Shown piece after piece: positions 1 to 7,620 of a stretch of DNA of 57,140 nt. Source of the DNA: Bacteroidales bacterium (lineage in GTDB: Bacteria > Bacteroidota > Bacteroidia > Bacteroidales > VadinHA17); NCBI GenBank assembly GCA_025454795.1, contig JALONT010000019.1, positions 1 through 57,140 of the forward strand, given 5' to 3'. The notes beneath the pieces were generated by a model. The model made no database searches, had not been told where the DNA came from, and saw only the letters and a list, made by a program, of their open reading frames with translations. Within the stretch, counting starts at the first letter, position 1. Each line of letters starts with the position of its first letter. Position numbers and translations under genes: made by a program.

Positions 1-43
1 CAAGAATTGTTAATGTTTGCCCTGTAATCATGGAGGTTAATGT

Positions 44-55
44 CACATTAATGTG
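44..55. promoter_or_regulatory. 12-bp perfect palindrome CACATTAATGTG
   Basis: A perfect palindrome in the gene-free stretch 1-314. It has the size and symmetry of a dimeric regulator site, but no start codon lies close by inside the window, so any target would be left of the window. The rest of 1-314 is AT-rich with no credible coding sequence. May be chance in AT-rich DNA. Confidence 0.2.
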
Positions 56-260
56 TGTTAAAGATTAATTCTCTAATAGAATGAAAATATATTCTGGTTA
101 TTTTAGCTCTAAAGATCTATATTTCAGTTAAATACAAAAATGTGTATAAAGGGTAGTGCTTAAGCAAAGAGGGGGAGTAAGGCATTAAATATGAGTTCGT
201 TATAACTTTAACTAAAAGGTTAAGCAAAAATTGAAGGTATTTTTATTTAGCAGATACTAT

Positions 261-288
261 CCCCCTCTTTCCGACAGGAGAGAGGGGG
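261..288. repeat. 12-bp inverted repeat downstream of mazG
   Basis: Arms CCCCCTCTTTCC and GGAGAGAGGGGG with a 4-nt loop (GACA); one pair is G-T, the rest Watson-Crick. It lies just past the mazG stop and probably forms a hairpin that ends or protects that transcript. There is no T-run on the mazG (minus) strand after the hairpin, so it is not a textbook intrinsic terminator. Confidence 0.5.
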
Positions 289-314
289 AAAAAAGAGGGT
301 GAGTACGTGTATTT

Positions 315-1097
315 CTAATCCTCCTTCTTTGCTTCCTCCCAGATTACATTCATTTCATCGAGACTCATATCGTGAAGTGAGATACCCTTCTTAATCGTTT
401 CATTCTCAAGGTAATTGAATCTTTTTATAAATTTTCTGTTGGTTTTTTCAAGGGCAGCCTCCGGATCAATTTCATAAAGACGTGAAGCGTTGATCAGACT
501 AAACATAACATCTCCCAGTTCTGATTCAATCTTTTCAGTATTGAGATCCTTTACCTCATTCTTCAGCTCGGTGATCTCTTCCATCACTTTGTCCCAGATC
601 TGCGCACGATTTTCCCAGTCGAATCCAACACCACGCACCTTTTCCTGAATCCGGTTGGCTTTTATAATGGCTGGTAAAGAAGCAGGTACACCTGACAGTA
701 CAGGCTTATACCCATTATTCTCCTTTATTTTCAGATTCTCCCAGTTTTGCTCAACTTCAGATGCTCCTGATACTTTTACATCTCCGAAAACATGAGGGTG
801 CCTGTAAACAAGCTTCTCATTTATACCTTTAAGTACATCTTCCATAGTAAAAGAACCGGTCTCGTCACCGATCTTTGCATAGAACACAATATGCAGCATC
901 AGGTCGCCGAGTTCATTTTTTATCCCGTCATTGTCTTTCGAAAATATTGCATCTGCCAGCTCATAGGTTTCCTCTATTGTCAGCTTCCTCAGACTCTCAT
1001 ATGTCTGTTTCATATCCCAGGGGCAGGTTATTCTGAGCTTGTCAATAATATTAAGGAGCTTCTCAAATTCTTCAGAACTTTTTTGTTTATCATCCAT
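315..1097 (-). CDS. mazG: Nucleoside triphosphate pyrophosphohydrolase MazG
   Basis: All-alpha NTP pyrophosphatase that hydrolyses (d)NTPs to NMP and pyrophosphate and cleans up aberrant nucleotides; cytoplasmic. At 260 residues it has the full tandem two-domain MazG architecture. The first domain (about 1-120) carries the metal-binding EETYELADAI helix followed by ELGDLMLHIVFYA. The second (about 165-235) repeats the pattern with EEITELKNEV and ESELGDVMFSL. The region between, with HPHVFGD, is typical of full-length MazG. It is the second gene of a two-gene minus-strand operon, 12 nt after the SAM hydrolase gene. Both partners act on small nucleoside compounds, but a shared pathway is only inference. 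Confidence 0.95.
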   Translation of the reverse strand: MDDKQKSSEEFEKLLNIIDKLRITCPWDMKQTYESLRKLTIEETYELADAIFSKDNDGIKNELGDLMLHIVFYAKIGDETGSFTMEDVLKGINEKLVYRHPHVFGDVKVSGASEVEQNWENLKIKENNGYKPVLSGVPASLPAIIKANRIQEKVRGVGFDWENRAQIWDKVMEEITELKNEVKDLNTEKIESELGDVMFSLINASRLYEIDPEAALEKTNRKFIKRFNYLENETIKKGISLHDMSLDEMNVIWEEAKKED

Positions 1098-1109
1098 CAG
1101 TAAATAATT

Positions 1110-1904
1110 TTAGAACAAGCGGTTAGGCGAGGCAGTTTTTGCAGAAACGTCAATTCGTAAAACGGAACCGACACTGAGGCTCAGTAATTCAGCGACATTG
1201 GCACCGTTAATTGCGATCTCAAGTAAATCCAGGGAATTGAATCTTGCAAGCATTTCACCTACCGGGACATCACTGTATTTCTCGAGGATATGATCTGTAT
1301 AATTTTTGTTGCTCTGGATCAGGACACGGTACTCTTTCCCTTCAAAAACCCTTAAAAACACCTCCCTGGTTATATTTGAAATTGCATTTCCGTAGGAATC
1401 AATGAATATTATACTTCCGATAATAACGTCTTTATCTATCGTTGCCCTGAGAGGTACTCTTTCGATGATATTCTTAAATGGTTTGCCAAGTTGCTGCAGG
1501 GTTTTACCCGATACCAGGTCAGCCGCAGCCCTTGCAAAAATCTCAAGCTCATCGGAGCTACTCTTATGATTGATCTTTACTACCTCCTCAGGCTCACTGT
1601 TTAGGATCAGGCTAAAAATTCCATTATCCGTGCCAATGAAATAGTGGCCCTTTGCTTTTACTATAAGATAATTCTCTTCTTTAACAGCTTCAGAATGAAC
1701 GCAGATAATATGTATTGTACCCTCAGGGTAATTATTATAGGTATTCCTGATTACAAATGAGGCATGTGAAATATTAAAGGAGGGAATGCTGCAGGCATTG
1801 TCAATTATTTGTACACCCGGACACATATTGCAAAGCTTCCCTTTAATGATCCCGTGATAGATGTCTTCAGGCTTCCATTCAGTTGTTAATGTTACTACAG
1901 GCAT
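1110..1904 (-). CDS. SAM hydroxide adenosyltransferase (DUF62 family)
   Basis: Member of the fluorinase/chlorinase-like DUF62 family, whose ordinary members hydrolyse S-adenosylmethionine to adenosine and methionine. The protein has 264 residues and the two-domain layout. The N-terminal part contains GIIKGKL, a PSFNIS segment, GTIHIICV and a FIGTDNGIFSL segment equivalent to the family's PDNG loop; the C-terminal barrel contains IIFIDSYGNAISNI, the family's D-x-F/Y-G-N signature. The usual N-terminal TDFG is TTEW here, a variation I recall from Bacteroidota homologues. It is first in the operon with mazG. Hydrolase activity is inferred from family; halogenase activity is not supported. Confidence 0.85.
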   Translation of the reverse strand: MPVVTLTTEWKPEDIYHGIIKGKLCNMCPGVQIIDNACSIPSFNISHASFVIRNTYNNYPEGTIHIICVHSEAVKEENYLIVKAKGHYFIGTDNGIFSLILNSEPEEVVKINHKSSSDELEIFARAAADLVSGKTLQQLGKPFKNIIERVPLRATIDKDVIIGSIIFIDSYGNAISNITREVFLRVFEGKEYRVLIQSNKNYTDHILEKYSDVPVGEMLARFNSLDLLEIAINGANVAELLSLSVGSVLRIDVSAKTASPNRLF

Positions 1905-1920
1905 ATGAAAAAACTTATAA

Positions 1921-1928
1921 CAAAGATA
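1921..1928 (-). promoter_or_regulatory. Bacteroidota -7 promoter element for the SAM hydrolase-mazG operon
   Basis: Reading the minus strand gives TATCTTTG, an exact match to the TAnnTTTG consensus, 17 nt upstream of the ATG at 1904. No clear TTTG -33 box is present. Position and spacing fit a short 5' leader. Confidence 0.5.
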
Positions 1929-2048
1929 ATCTTCTAAAGAAAAATAAACTTACTTTGTACTGCTCCCGGAATCATTTTTTTATGAACTTTTACCGGGTTT
2001 ATGGTTAATAAGGCAAATGGCAGTGTGTGTCAGATAGTTTAATTTTTA

Positions 2049-3011
2049 ATGACAGAGATAGTAATTTTTCTTGAGGATATTGATCCTGTCGTCTTTTTCG
2101 GCACAAACAATTCATTGCTTGATAAAATTCGCTGCTTTTTTCCGAAAATCAAGATCCTTTCCAGAGGCAATGAAATAAAATGCATGGGAGAGGAGGCAGA
2201 GATAACCATTTTTGCGGAGAAGTTTAATGAGCTCGTGGAGTATTACAGGAAATTTAACCGGCTTGATGAACAGGATATTGAGAAGTATCTCTTCGATGCT
2301 GAACATATGAAATCAGCATCAAAAGGTGAGTTCGAGCAGGTTATTGTTTTCGGTACAAGTGGTAAGCCGGTCAGGGCACGTACAGTAAATCAGCTGCAGC
2401 TGGTAAATGATTATAAAACAAATGACCTGATCATAGCTGAAGGACCAGCAGGTACCGGAAAGACATATACATCCATTGCCCTGGCAGTGAGAGCACTGAA
2501 AGAGAGAGAAGTAAAAAAAATCGTCCTCACACGTCCTGCTGTTGAAGCAGGAGAAAGGCTTGGATTTTTACCAGGAGACATGAAAGATAAGCTGGATCCG
2601 TATCTTCAGCCTTTATATGATGCACTTCACGATATGCTTCCATTTAAGAAGCTGGAAACCTGGCTTGAGGATGGGACAGTGCAGATAGTTCCTCTTGCCT
2701 TTATGAGAGGAAGAACCCTGGAAAATGCTTTTGTTATCCTCGATGAAGCTCAGAATGCTACAATCAGCCAGCTGAAAATGTTCCTGACCAGAATGGGTGT
2801 AAGCTCCAAATTCATTATGACTGGCGATACCACACAGATCGACCTGCAAAGGAAGAATGATTCGGGACTTCTCCAGGCTATGAGAATACTTTCCGGGATT
2901 GACGGGATATCAATAATAAAATTTGACGAGAGAGATATTGTGCGACATAAGCTTGTAAAAAGGATCGTAAAGGCTTATGAAAATGAAGAATACGGAAACA
3001 CAACAAATTAA
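2049..3011 (+). CDS. phoH: PhoH family P-loop ATPase
   Basis: Cytoplasmic PhoH-like protein of 320 residues, the usual length for the PhoH/YbeZ family. These are P-loop NTPases of the helicase-like superfamily 1 group, linked to RNA metabolism and ribosome maturation, often with the RNase YbeY. The N-terminal 90 residues form the family-specific accessory domain. The Walker A motif GPAGTGKT is at about 132-139, and the Walker B segment FVILDEAQNA at about 229-238. A conserved MTGDTTQIDL sensor-like motif follows near 257. No ybeY is in the window. It stands alone, 144 nt downstream of the divergent SAM hydrolase start. Confidence 0.93.
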   Translation: MTEIVIFLEDIDPVVFFGTNNSLLDKIRCFFPKIKILSRGNEIKCMGEEAEITIFAEKFNELVEYYRKFNRLDEQDIEKYLFDAEHMKSASKGEFEQVIVFGTSGKPVRARTVNQLQLVNDYKTNDLIIAEGPAGTGKTYTSIALAVRALKEREVKKIVLTRPAVEAGERLGFLPGDMKDKLDPYLQPLYDALHDMLPFKKLETWLEDGTVQIVPLAFMRGRTLENAFVILDEAQNATISQLKMFLTRMGVSSKFIMTGDTTQIDLQRKNDSGLLQAMRILSGIDGISIIKFDERDIVRHKLVKRIVKAYENEEYGNTTN

Positions 3012-3017
3012 TTATAA

Positions 3018-3112
3018 AACACTCTGTGGCACCCTGTGTCATCTCCTGATTTCCTCTGTGAAACAAAAAGATTACACAGAGTTACACAGAGAAATCACAG
3101 AGTTCCTCAGAG
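3018..3112. repeat. CACAGAG-rich intergenic inverted repeat
   Basis: The gap between phoH and purC holds CTCTGTGG and CCTCTGTG in the left part and ACACAGAG, ACACAGAG and TCACAGAG in the right part, so it can fold into a long imperfect hairpin. Short words of this type (CTCTGTG/CACAGAG) are familiar as dispersed intergenic repeats in Bacteroidota. A weak 63-codon open frame through it is not credible. Confidence 0.55.
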
Positions 3113-3136
3113 AAGAAAAAACAAAAAAAATAGAAT

Positions 3137-4087
3137 ATGGCAAAGACAATTGTAAGTTCAGATTTTAAATTCCCCGGGCAAAAAAACATCTATAAGGGAA
3201 AAGTAAGGGATGTTTATAACATTAATGACAAATATATGCTGATGGTCGTTTCTGACAGGATATCAGCTTTCGATGTTGTTCTTCCGAAGGGGATACCATA
3301 TAAGGGACAGGTACTGAATCAGATTGCTGCCAGGTTTCTCGATGCAACAAATGATATTGTACCCAACTGGAAGATTGCCACTCCCGATCCGACAGTCACA
3401 ATCGGCTATAAATGTGAACCTTATCCGGTTGAAATGATTGTAAGAGCTTATCTTACAGGAAGTTCCTGGAGAGCATACAAATCCGGGACACGGGAAATCT
3501 GCGGGATACAAATCCCTGAAGGGATGAAAGAGCACCAGCGCTTTGAAAAACCGATAATCACTCCGACAACCAAAGCTGAACAGGGGCATCATGATGAGGA
3601 TATTTCACGCGATGATATCATTTCAAAAGGACTGGTCCCTGAGATGGAATACGATCTGATCGAGAAATATGCCATGGAAGTCTTCATTAGAGGATCAGAA
3701 ATTGCTGCTAAGCATGGCCTGATTCTTGTTGATACCAAATATGAATTCGGGAAAAGAGACGGAAATATCTATCTGATAGATGAGATAAATACTCCGGATT
3801 CATCGCGCTATTTTTATGCCGATGGTTATCAGGATAGATTTGATAAAGGACTTCCGCAGAAGCAGTTATCGAAAGAATTTGTAAGAGAATGGCTTATGGC
3901 TAATGGATTTCAGGGGAGGGAGGGACAGATAGTTCCGGAGATGTCAGATGAGTTTGTCGATGAGATTTCGAAAAGGTATATTGAACTATATGAAAAGATT
4001 ACCGGCGAGAAATTCATAAGGGCAGATATATCCGATGTAACCGGGAGGATAGAAATGAATTGCATGAAGTTCCTGGCAACATTATAA
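3137..4087 (+). CDS. purC: Phosphoribosylaminoimidazole-succinocarboxamide synthase
   Basis: SAICAR synthetase of de novo purine synthesis: CAIR + aspartate + ATP gives SAICAR. At 316 residues it is the long form found in Bacteroidota and eukaryotes rather than the ~240-residue form. The N-terminal ATP-binding lobe shows GKVRDVY (about 22-28) and SDRISAFDV (about 39-47). Further signatures are [31 protein letters not shown], and [13 protein letters not shown] with the substrate-binding Asp and Ser residues. The start is the ATG at 3137 directly before MAKTIV. It is followed after 7 nt by the LysM protein gene, possibly co-transcribed. Confidence 0.97.
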   Translation: MAKTIVSSDFKFPGQKNIYKGKVRDVYNINDKYMLMVVSDRISAFDVVLPKGIPYKGQVLNQIAARFLDATNDIVPNWKIATPDPTVTIGYKCEPYPVEMIVRAYLTGSSWRAYKSGTREICGIQIPEGMKEHQRFEKPIITPTTKAEQGHHDEDISRDDIISKGLVPEMEYDLIEKYAMEVFIRGSEIAAKHGLILVDTKYEFGKRDGNIYLIDEINTPDSSRYFYADGYQDRFDKGLPQKQLSKEFVREWLMANGFQGREGQIVPEMSDEFVDEISKRYIELYEKITGEKFIRADISDVTGRIEMNCMKFLATL

Positions 4088-4094
4088 ATAAACA

Positions 4095-6071
4095 ATGATG
4101 AACATTAAGATCACATGCAGAGCTTTTTTCATATCTGTATTTCTTCTAATTATTCTTTTACCTTCTTTTTCTCAGGTAGTTGTTGAGCGGTCAGAGGAAA
4201 AGGTAATCATTTCTGGTACACCATATTATGTGCACCTGGTAAAAAAAGGAGAGACTGCTTACTCAATATCAAAAGCATACGGGATAACAGTGGAGGAACT
4301 TACAAAGGAAAATCCTCCTTCTGTGTATGGAATCAATGAAGGACAGGCATTGCGGATCCCTGTAAGGGAGATAACGGATACTCCTTCAGTAAGGTCTGAA
4401 CCTGTCAGAACCCGAAAGGATGAATCGAAATATATTTATCATAAGCTTCAGCCGGGAGAGACCATTTATCAACTTTCTAAGTCTTACGGTGTATCTGAGA
4501 ATGAAATTATTTCATCAAATTCAGGAAGAGATGTAACAAAGCTGCCTGTTGGTGCTGAGATTGCTGTCCCGCGCAGAGAATTTATGACAGACAGGCAGGA
4601 ATTTGCTGTTCAGGAGGGAAACTATATTTTTCATAAGGTTCTCAGGGGAGAATCACTCTCCTCAATTGCTGAAAAATATGGTCTCAGCGTTAAGGATCTG
4701 AGAAAAGAAAACAGAAATATCAGGTTTCCCCAGGTCGGTGATTATCTTAGAATACCTGTTCCAAAAGTTGCTGAAATTCCATTGCCGGAAGAGATGATAG
4801 CGGATACTGCAAAAATTGTTTCGGAAGAACCGGTTGTGATCCTTCCACGACCTGCTGGTTATATACCTGTTAGAAATCTGGAAGGATCTTTCGATGTTGC
4901 AGTCCTCCTTCCTTTTTACCTAAGGGAGAATGCCGTAAGAACCGATATCGATTCATCAAAAATAGTCAAGGGTAAAAAAACTTATAAATTAGTGAGCCGT
5001 TCTGAAGACTGGATATATCCCAGGAGCATCGGGTTCATCGAAATGTACCAGGGAATACTGATTGCTGCTGATACTCTCAGGACCCTTGGACTCAATATCA
5101 ATCTTCATGTATTTGATATAAAAAATGATACGGTTGAGTTAAGGAGGCTTATCAGAAAAGGATCCCTGGCAGTGATGGATCTGATAATAGGGCCTGTCTA
5201 TTCATCCAACCTGGAGATTATTACAGATTATGCACGCGATCTGGGAATACCTGTTGTATCACCGGTACCTCTTTTTAATAATTCAGCTTTGACCGGTAAT
5301 CCTGGTCTTTTCATTGCAAATGCATCACTGGAGGTCGCTCAGAACCGACTGGCCAGAAAACTCAGTGAATACTACGATAAGAATATTGTCTTTATCCATA
5401 CCGATTCGGCCGGAGTTGACCCGGATGTGAAAAGATTCAAGGAAAAAATCATTACTGAGCTGAGCAACAGGCTTCCCTATGAGGAGATTAAATTCAAAGA
5501 ATTCATGTTTTTCAGCAGATCAGCTTTTGATAATGATTCAATAAACAGGCTGGGACATACACTTTCCTATGATACTGAAAATATCATTGTCATTGCAACC
5601 GAGGATGCTCCTGTTATCAGCGAAGCACTGATGAATATTTTTGCCCTTTCAAGGAAATATAATGTAAACGTATTCGGATATCCTGCCATGCGTGGGCTTG
5701 TTAATCTGGATCCAAAGTACTTTTTTGATCTGGACCTTCTGATCTATTCACCTTACTGGATTGATTACTCAAAAAAGGATGTCATGCATTTCAGTACTAT
5801 TTTCCGGAAGAAATTTCTTACTGAACCCGGTGAGATGAGTTATGCATGGATAGGATATGATGTCGCATATTACTTCCTGAGCGGACTTGCAATACATGGA
5901 AATGAGTTTTTAATACACCCCGAAATACATAATCCGGACCTGCTGCATACTGAATTTGACTTCCGGAGGAAAAGCATAAATGACGGATTTGAGAATCAGA
6001 AACTTTACCCGGTAAGATTTACCAGGGATTATGAAGTGAAGCTGGCATCTGAGGTGGTCACCGGACAATGA
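4095..6071 (+). CDS. Exported protein with three LysM domains and a periplasmic-binding-protein fold
   Basis: A 658-residue envelope protein. A signal peptide spans about 1-27 (charged start, hydrophobic core, cut near SFSQ). Three LysM peptidoglycan-binding modules follow at about 47-92 (KKGETAYSISKAYGI), 114-157 (QPGETIYQLSKSYGV) and 177-221 (LRGESLSSIAEKYGL). From about 265 to 640 the sequence has the type I periplasmic-binding-protein pattern (FDVAVLLPFYL, LIIGPVYSSNLEII, IPVVSPVPLF, VFGYPAMRGL), as in receptors for branched-chain amino acids. The fusion suggests a wall-anchored sensor or scaffold rather than a transport receptor, since no ABC transporter genes are nearby. Ligand unknown. 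It lies 7 nt after purC. Confidence 0.88.
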   Translation: MMNIKITCRAFFISVFLLIILLPSFSQVVVERSEEKVIISGTPYYVHLVKKGETAYSISKAYGITVEELTKENPPSVYGINEGQALRIPVREITDTPSVRSEPVRTRKDESKYIYHKLQPGETIYQLSKSYGVSENEIISSNSGRDVTKLPVGAEIAVPRREFMTDRQEFAVQEGNYIFHKVLRGESLSSIAEKYGLSVKDLRKENRNIRFPQVGDYLRIPVPKVAEIPLPEEMIADTAKIVSEEPVVILPRPAGYIPVRNLEGSFDVAVLLPFYLRENAVRTDIDSSKIVKGKKTYKLVSRSEDWIYPRSIGFIEMYQGILIAADTLRTLGLNINLHVFDIKNDTVELRRLIRKGSLAVMDLIIGPVYSSNLEIITDYARDLGIPVVSPVPLFNNSALTGNPGLFIANASLEVAQNRLARKLSEYYDKNIVFIHTDSAGVDPDVKRFKEKIITELSNRLPYEEIKFKEFMFFSRSAFDNDSINRLGHTLSYDTENIIVIATEDAPVISEALMNIFALSRKYNVNVFGYPAMRGLVNLDPKYFFDLDLLIYSPYWIDYSKKDVMHFSTIFRKKFLTEPGEMSYAWIGYDVAYYFLSGLAIHGNEFLIHPEIHNPDLLHTEFDFRRKSINDGFENQKLYPVRFTRDYEVKLASEVVTGQ

Positions 6072-6178
6072 TGAAGATATCCTGCCTTTCCGTAAAACAT
6101 GCAGGAAGTACCAATGTTAATAAAAAATAACAATCGGGAATAATTGGACCAGGTTAATTGTCTATAATCTGAATTGTA

Positions 6179-6736
6179 ATGATGGAATCGTACAGGCAAA
6201 CTGGCGATAATGAACTGATTAAGGCATCCATTGAAGGTGACAGGCTCGCATTTGAAGAGATTGTGAACCGTTATCAGAAAATGGTAGCACGAACAGTCAA
6301 AGGGATGCTCGGAGATTCGGCTTTTGCAGAAGACATCGGACAGGAGGTATTTATAAAACTATACTATTCGCTGTCAGAATTCAGGGGAGAAGCAAAATTG
6401 TCAACTTATATACAGAAAATTGCAATCAACCTTACCCTGAATGAGATAAAGAGAAGAAAAAGATTCTTTTCAATGTTTTCACAAAAGGGTGATGACGAAG
6501 TGTACAAGTATGATATACCGGATGAGGATAATGAGGTTAAACGGGATGCTTCAGAAATTGTGAACAAGGCATTGATGAGTCTCGATCCGAAATTCCGCAT
6601 TATTGTGGCAATGAGGATGCTGCATGGCTATTCGACCAGGGAAACTGCTTATATTCTCGATCTGCCTCTCGGAACAGTTCTTTCCCGATTATCAAGAGCT
6701 CAGGAACAACTAAAAGGAATACTGGAAAAACTTTAA
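6179..6736 (+). CDS. ECF-type RNA polymerase sigma factor
   Basis: A 185-residue sigma-70 family protein with only regions 2 and 4, as in extracytoplasmic-function sigma factors. Region 2 (about 27-97) includes AEDIGQEVFIKLYYSL and the promoter-melting segment KLSTYIQKIAINLTLNEIKRRKR. Region 4 (about 128-182) is a helix-turn-helix with LDPKFRIIVAMRML, YSTRETAYILDL and GTVLSRLSRAQEQL. The next two genes, starting 4 and 10 nt after their predecessors, encode a single-pass membrane protein and a membrane-anchored Spy-like protein. By context this is a sigma / anti-sigma / effector envelope-stress module. The promoter it recognises is not deducible here. Confidence 0.92.
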   Translation: MMESYRQTGDNELIKASIEGDRLAFEEIVNRYQKMVARTVKGMLGDSAFAEDIGQEVFIKLYYSLSEFRGEAKLSTYIQKIAINLTLNEIKRRKRFFSMFSQKGDDEVYKYDIPDEDNEVKRDASEIVNKALMSLDPKFRIIVAMRMLHGYSTRETAYILDLPLGTVLSRLSRAQEQLKGILEKL

Positions 6737-6740
6737 TGAT

Positions 6741-7094
6741 ATGAAACCTTCGGAGATAAAAAAACTACTTATCGACTCCCTAAGTACTGATAATGATCCC
6801 GCTGAAGCTGCCAGGCAGCTGCAGGATGCGGGTCTCTCTTACGATTTTAGCAGGGAATTCAGTGCCAGGGTAACTGATAAACTCTTTTCTGCTTCATCAG
6901 CTGTGATCCGTCATGTTGAATTTGTCAGAAGCATGAACTATGCTTTTAGCAGGATAGCACTCACCGGAGCTGCTGCGATAGTCCTTCTGCTAATCTCAAT
7001 CTTCATTATGGAAGGATCATTCTCATTAAACTCAATCCTGGGATTAAGCGATTCTATTGATGAAAGTATCATTTGTCTGCTGACAGGCAACTAA
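6741..7094 (+). CDS. Putative anti-sigma factor, single-pass membrane protein
   Basis: A 117-residue protein that I do not recognise by sequence family. It has a charged cytoplasmic N-terminal half (about 1-70), one hydrophobic helix at about 73-92 (IALTGAAAIVLLLISIFIM), and a short outer tail of about 25 residues. It begins 4 nt after the sigma factor stop. Size, topology and position are those of a small anti-sigma factor. There is no zinc-binding HxxxCxxC ZAS motif, so the function rests on context alone. Confidence 0.6.
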   Translation: MKPSEIKKLLIDSLSTDNDPAEAARQLQDAGLSYDFSREFSARVTDKLFSASSAVIRHVEFVRSMNYAFSRIALTGAAAIVLLLISIFIMEGSFSLNSILGLSDSIDESIICLLTGN

Positions 7095-7104
7095 TTCTGA
7101 AAAT

Positions 7105-7620
7105 ATGAAAGCAAAGCCAATATTACTTGTAATTCTTACACTTTTGATCGGATTTATTCTTGGGATGCTTACTTCCGCTCAGATAAGGTTTAATAAGCTT
7201 AAACCCGTGCGTTTATACTTCTCAGAAGAACGTTTCAGGGAAGGATTTTATAAAACCATCCAGCCTGATGATAAACAAAAAGCTGAAATCCGGAAAATAC
7301 TTGACAAACATGCCAGGCTGAACAGCGAGCTTCAGGGTAATTTCAGAAAAGAGCTTGATTTAAATATGAAGGAATTCAGAAGGGAACTCGACTCCAGGCT
7401 GACAGATGAACAACTTGCAAGACTTAAAGAGATGGATCAGAAACGCCAGGAAATGATCAGGAAGTCAAGGAAGAACCGGGGCAATGATTCTCTCTATTAT
7501 CAAAACTTCGGAAGAAGAGACCATGGCGGAAGGCCAGGTCATGAACGAAGACAGATGCCACCACCCGAAAGACCTCCATACCCCCAGCCGGACACTAATA
7601 GTTTACCCGATAATAAATAA
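7105..7620 (+). CDS. Membrane-anchored Spy/CpxP-like periplasmic protein
   Basis: A 171-residue protein with an N-terminal transmembrane or signal-anchor segment (about 5-25, ILLVILTLLIGFILGML). A charged alpha-helical region follows (about 40-125) containing KQKAEIRKILDKHARLNSEL and LTDEQLARLKEMDQKRQEMI, which resembles the LTxxQ helices of Spy/CpxP chaperones and periplasmic metal sensors. The C-terminal tail is rich in Pro, Arg and Gly. It is third in the sigma-factor operon, 10 nt after the anti-sigma candidate. Its last 18 bp overlap the 3' end of the convergent TPR gene. Role in envelope stress is inferred. Confidence 0.65.
   Translation: MKAKPILLVILTLLIGFILGMLTSAQIRFNKLKPVRLYFSEERFREGFYKTIQPDDKQKAEIRKILDKHARLNSELQGNFRKELDLNMKEFRRELDSRLTDEQLARLKEMDQKRQEMIRKSRKNRGNDSLYYQNFGRRDHGGRPGHERRQMPPPERPPYPQPDTNSLPDNK

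Noticed and set aside
261-288. Intrinsic terminator for mazG
   Set aside because: The hairpin is good but the T-run is on the wrong side for the minus strand; listed only as an inverted repeat.
1110-1904. SAM-dependent halogenase
   Set aside because: The fold is shared with chlorinase and fluorinase, but nothing in the sequence or neighbours supports halide chemistry; hydrolase is the safe call.
2977-3168. 63-codon frame between phoH and purC
   Set aside because: It runs through the CACAGAG repeat and into purC in another frame.
6079-6102. TCCTGC / GCAGGA hairpin after the LysM gene as a terminator
   Set aside because: Six-bp stem with a long loop and no T-run; too weak.
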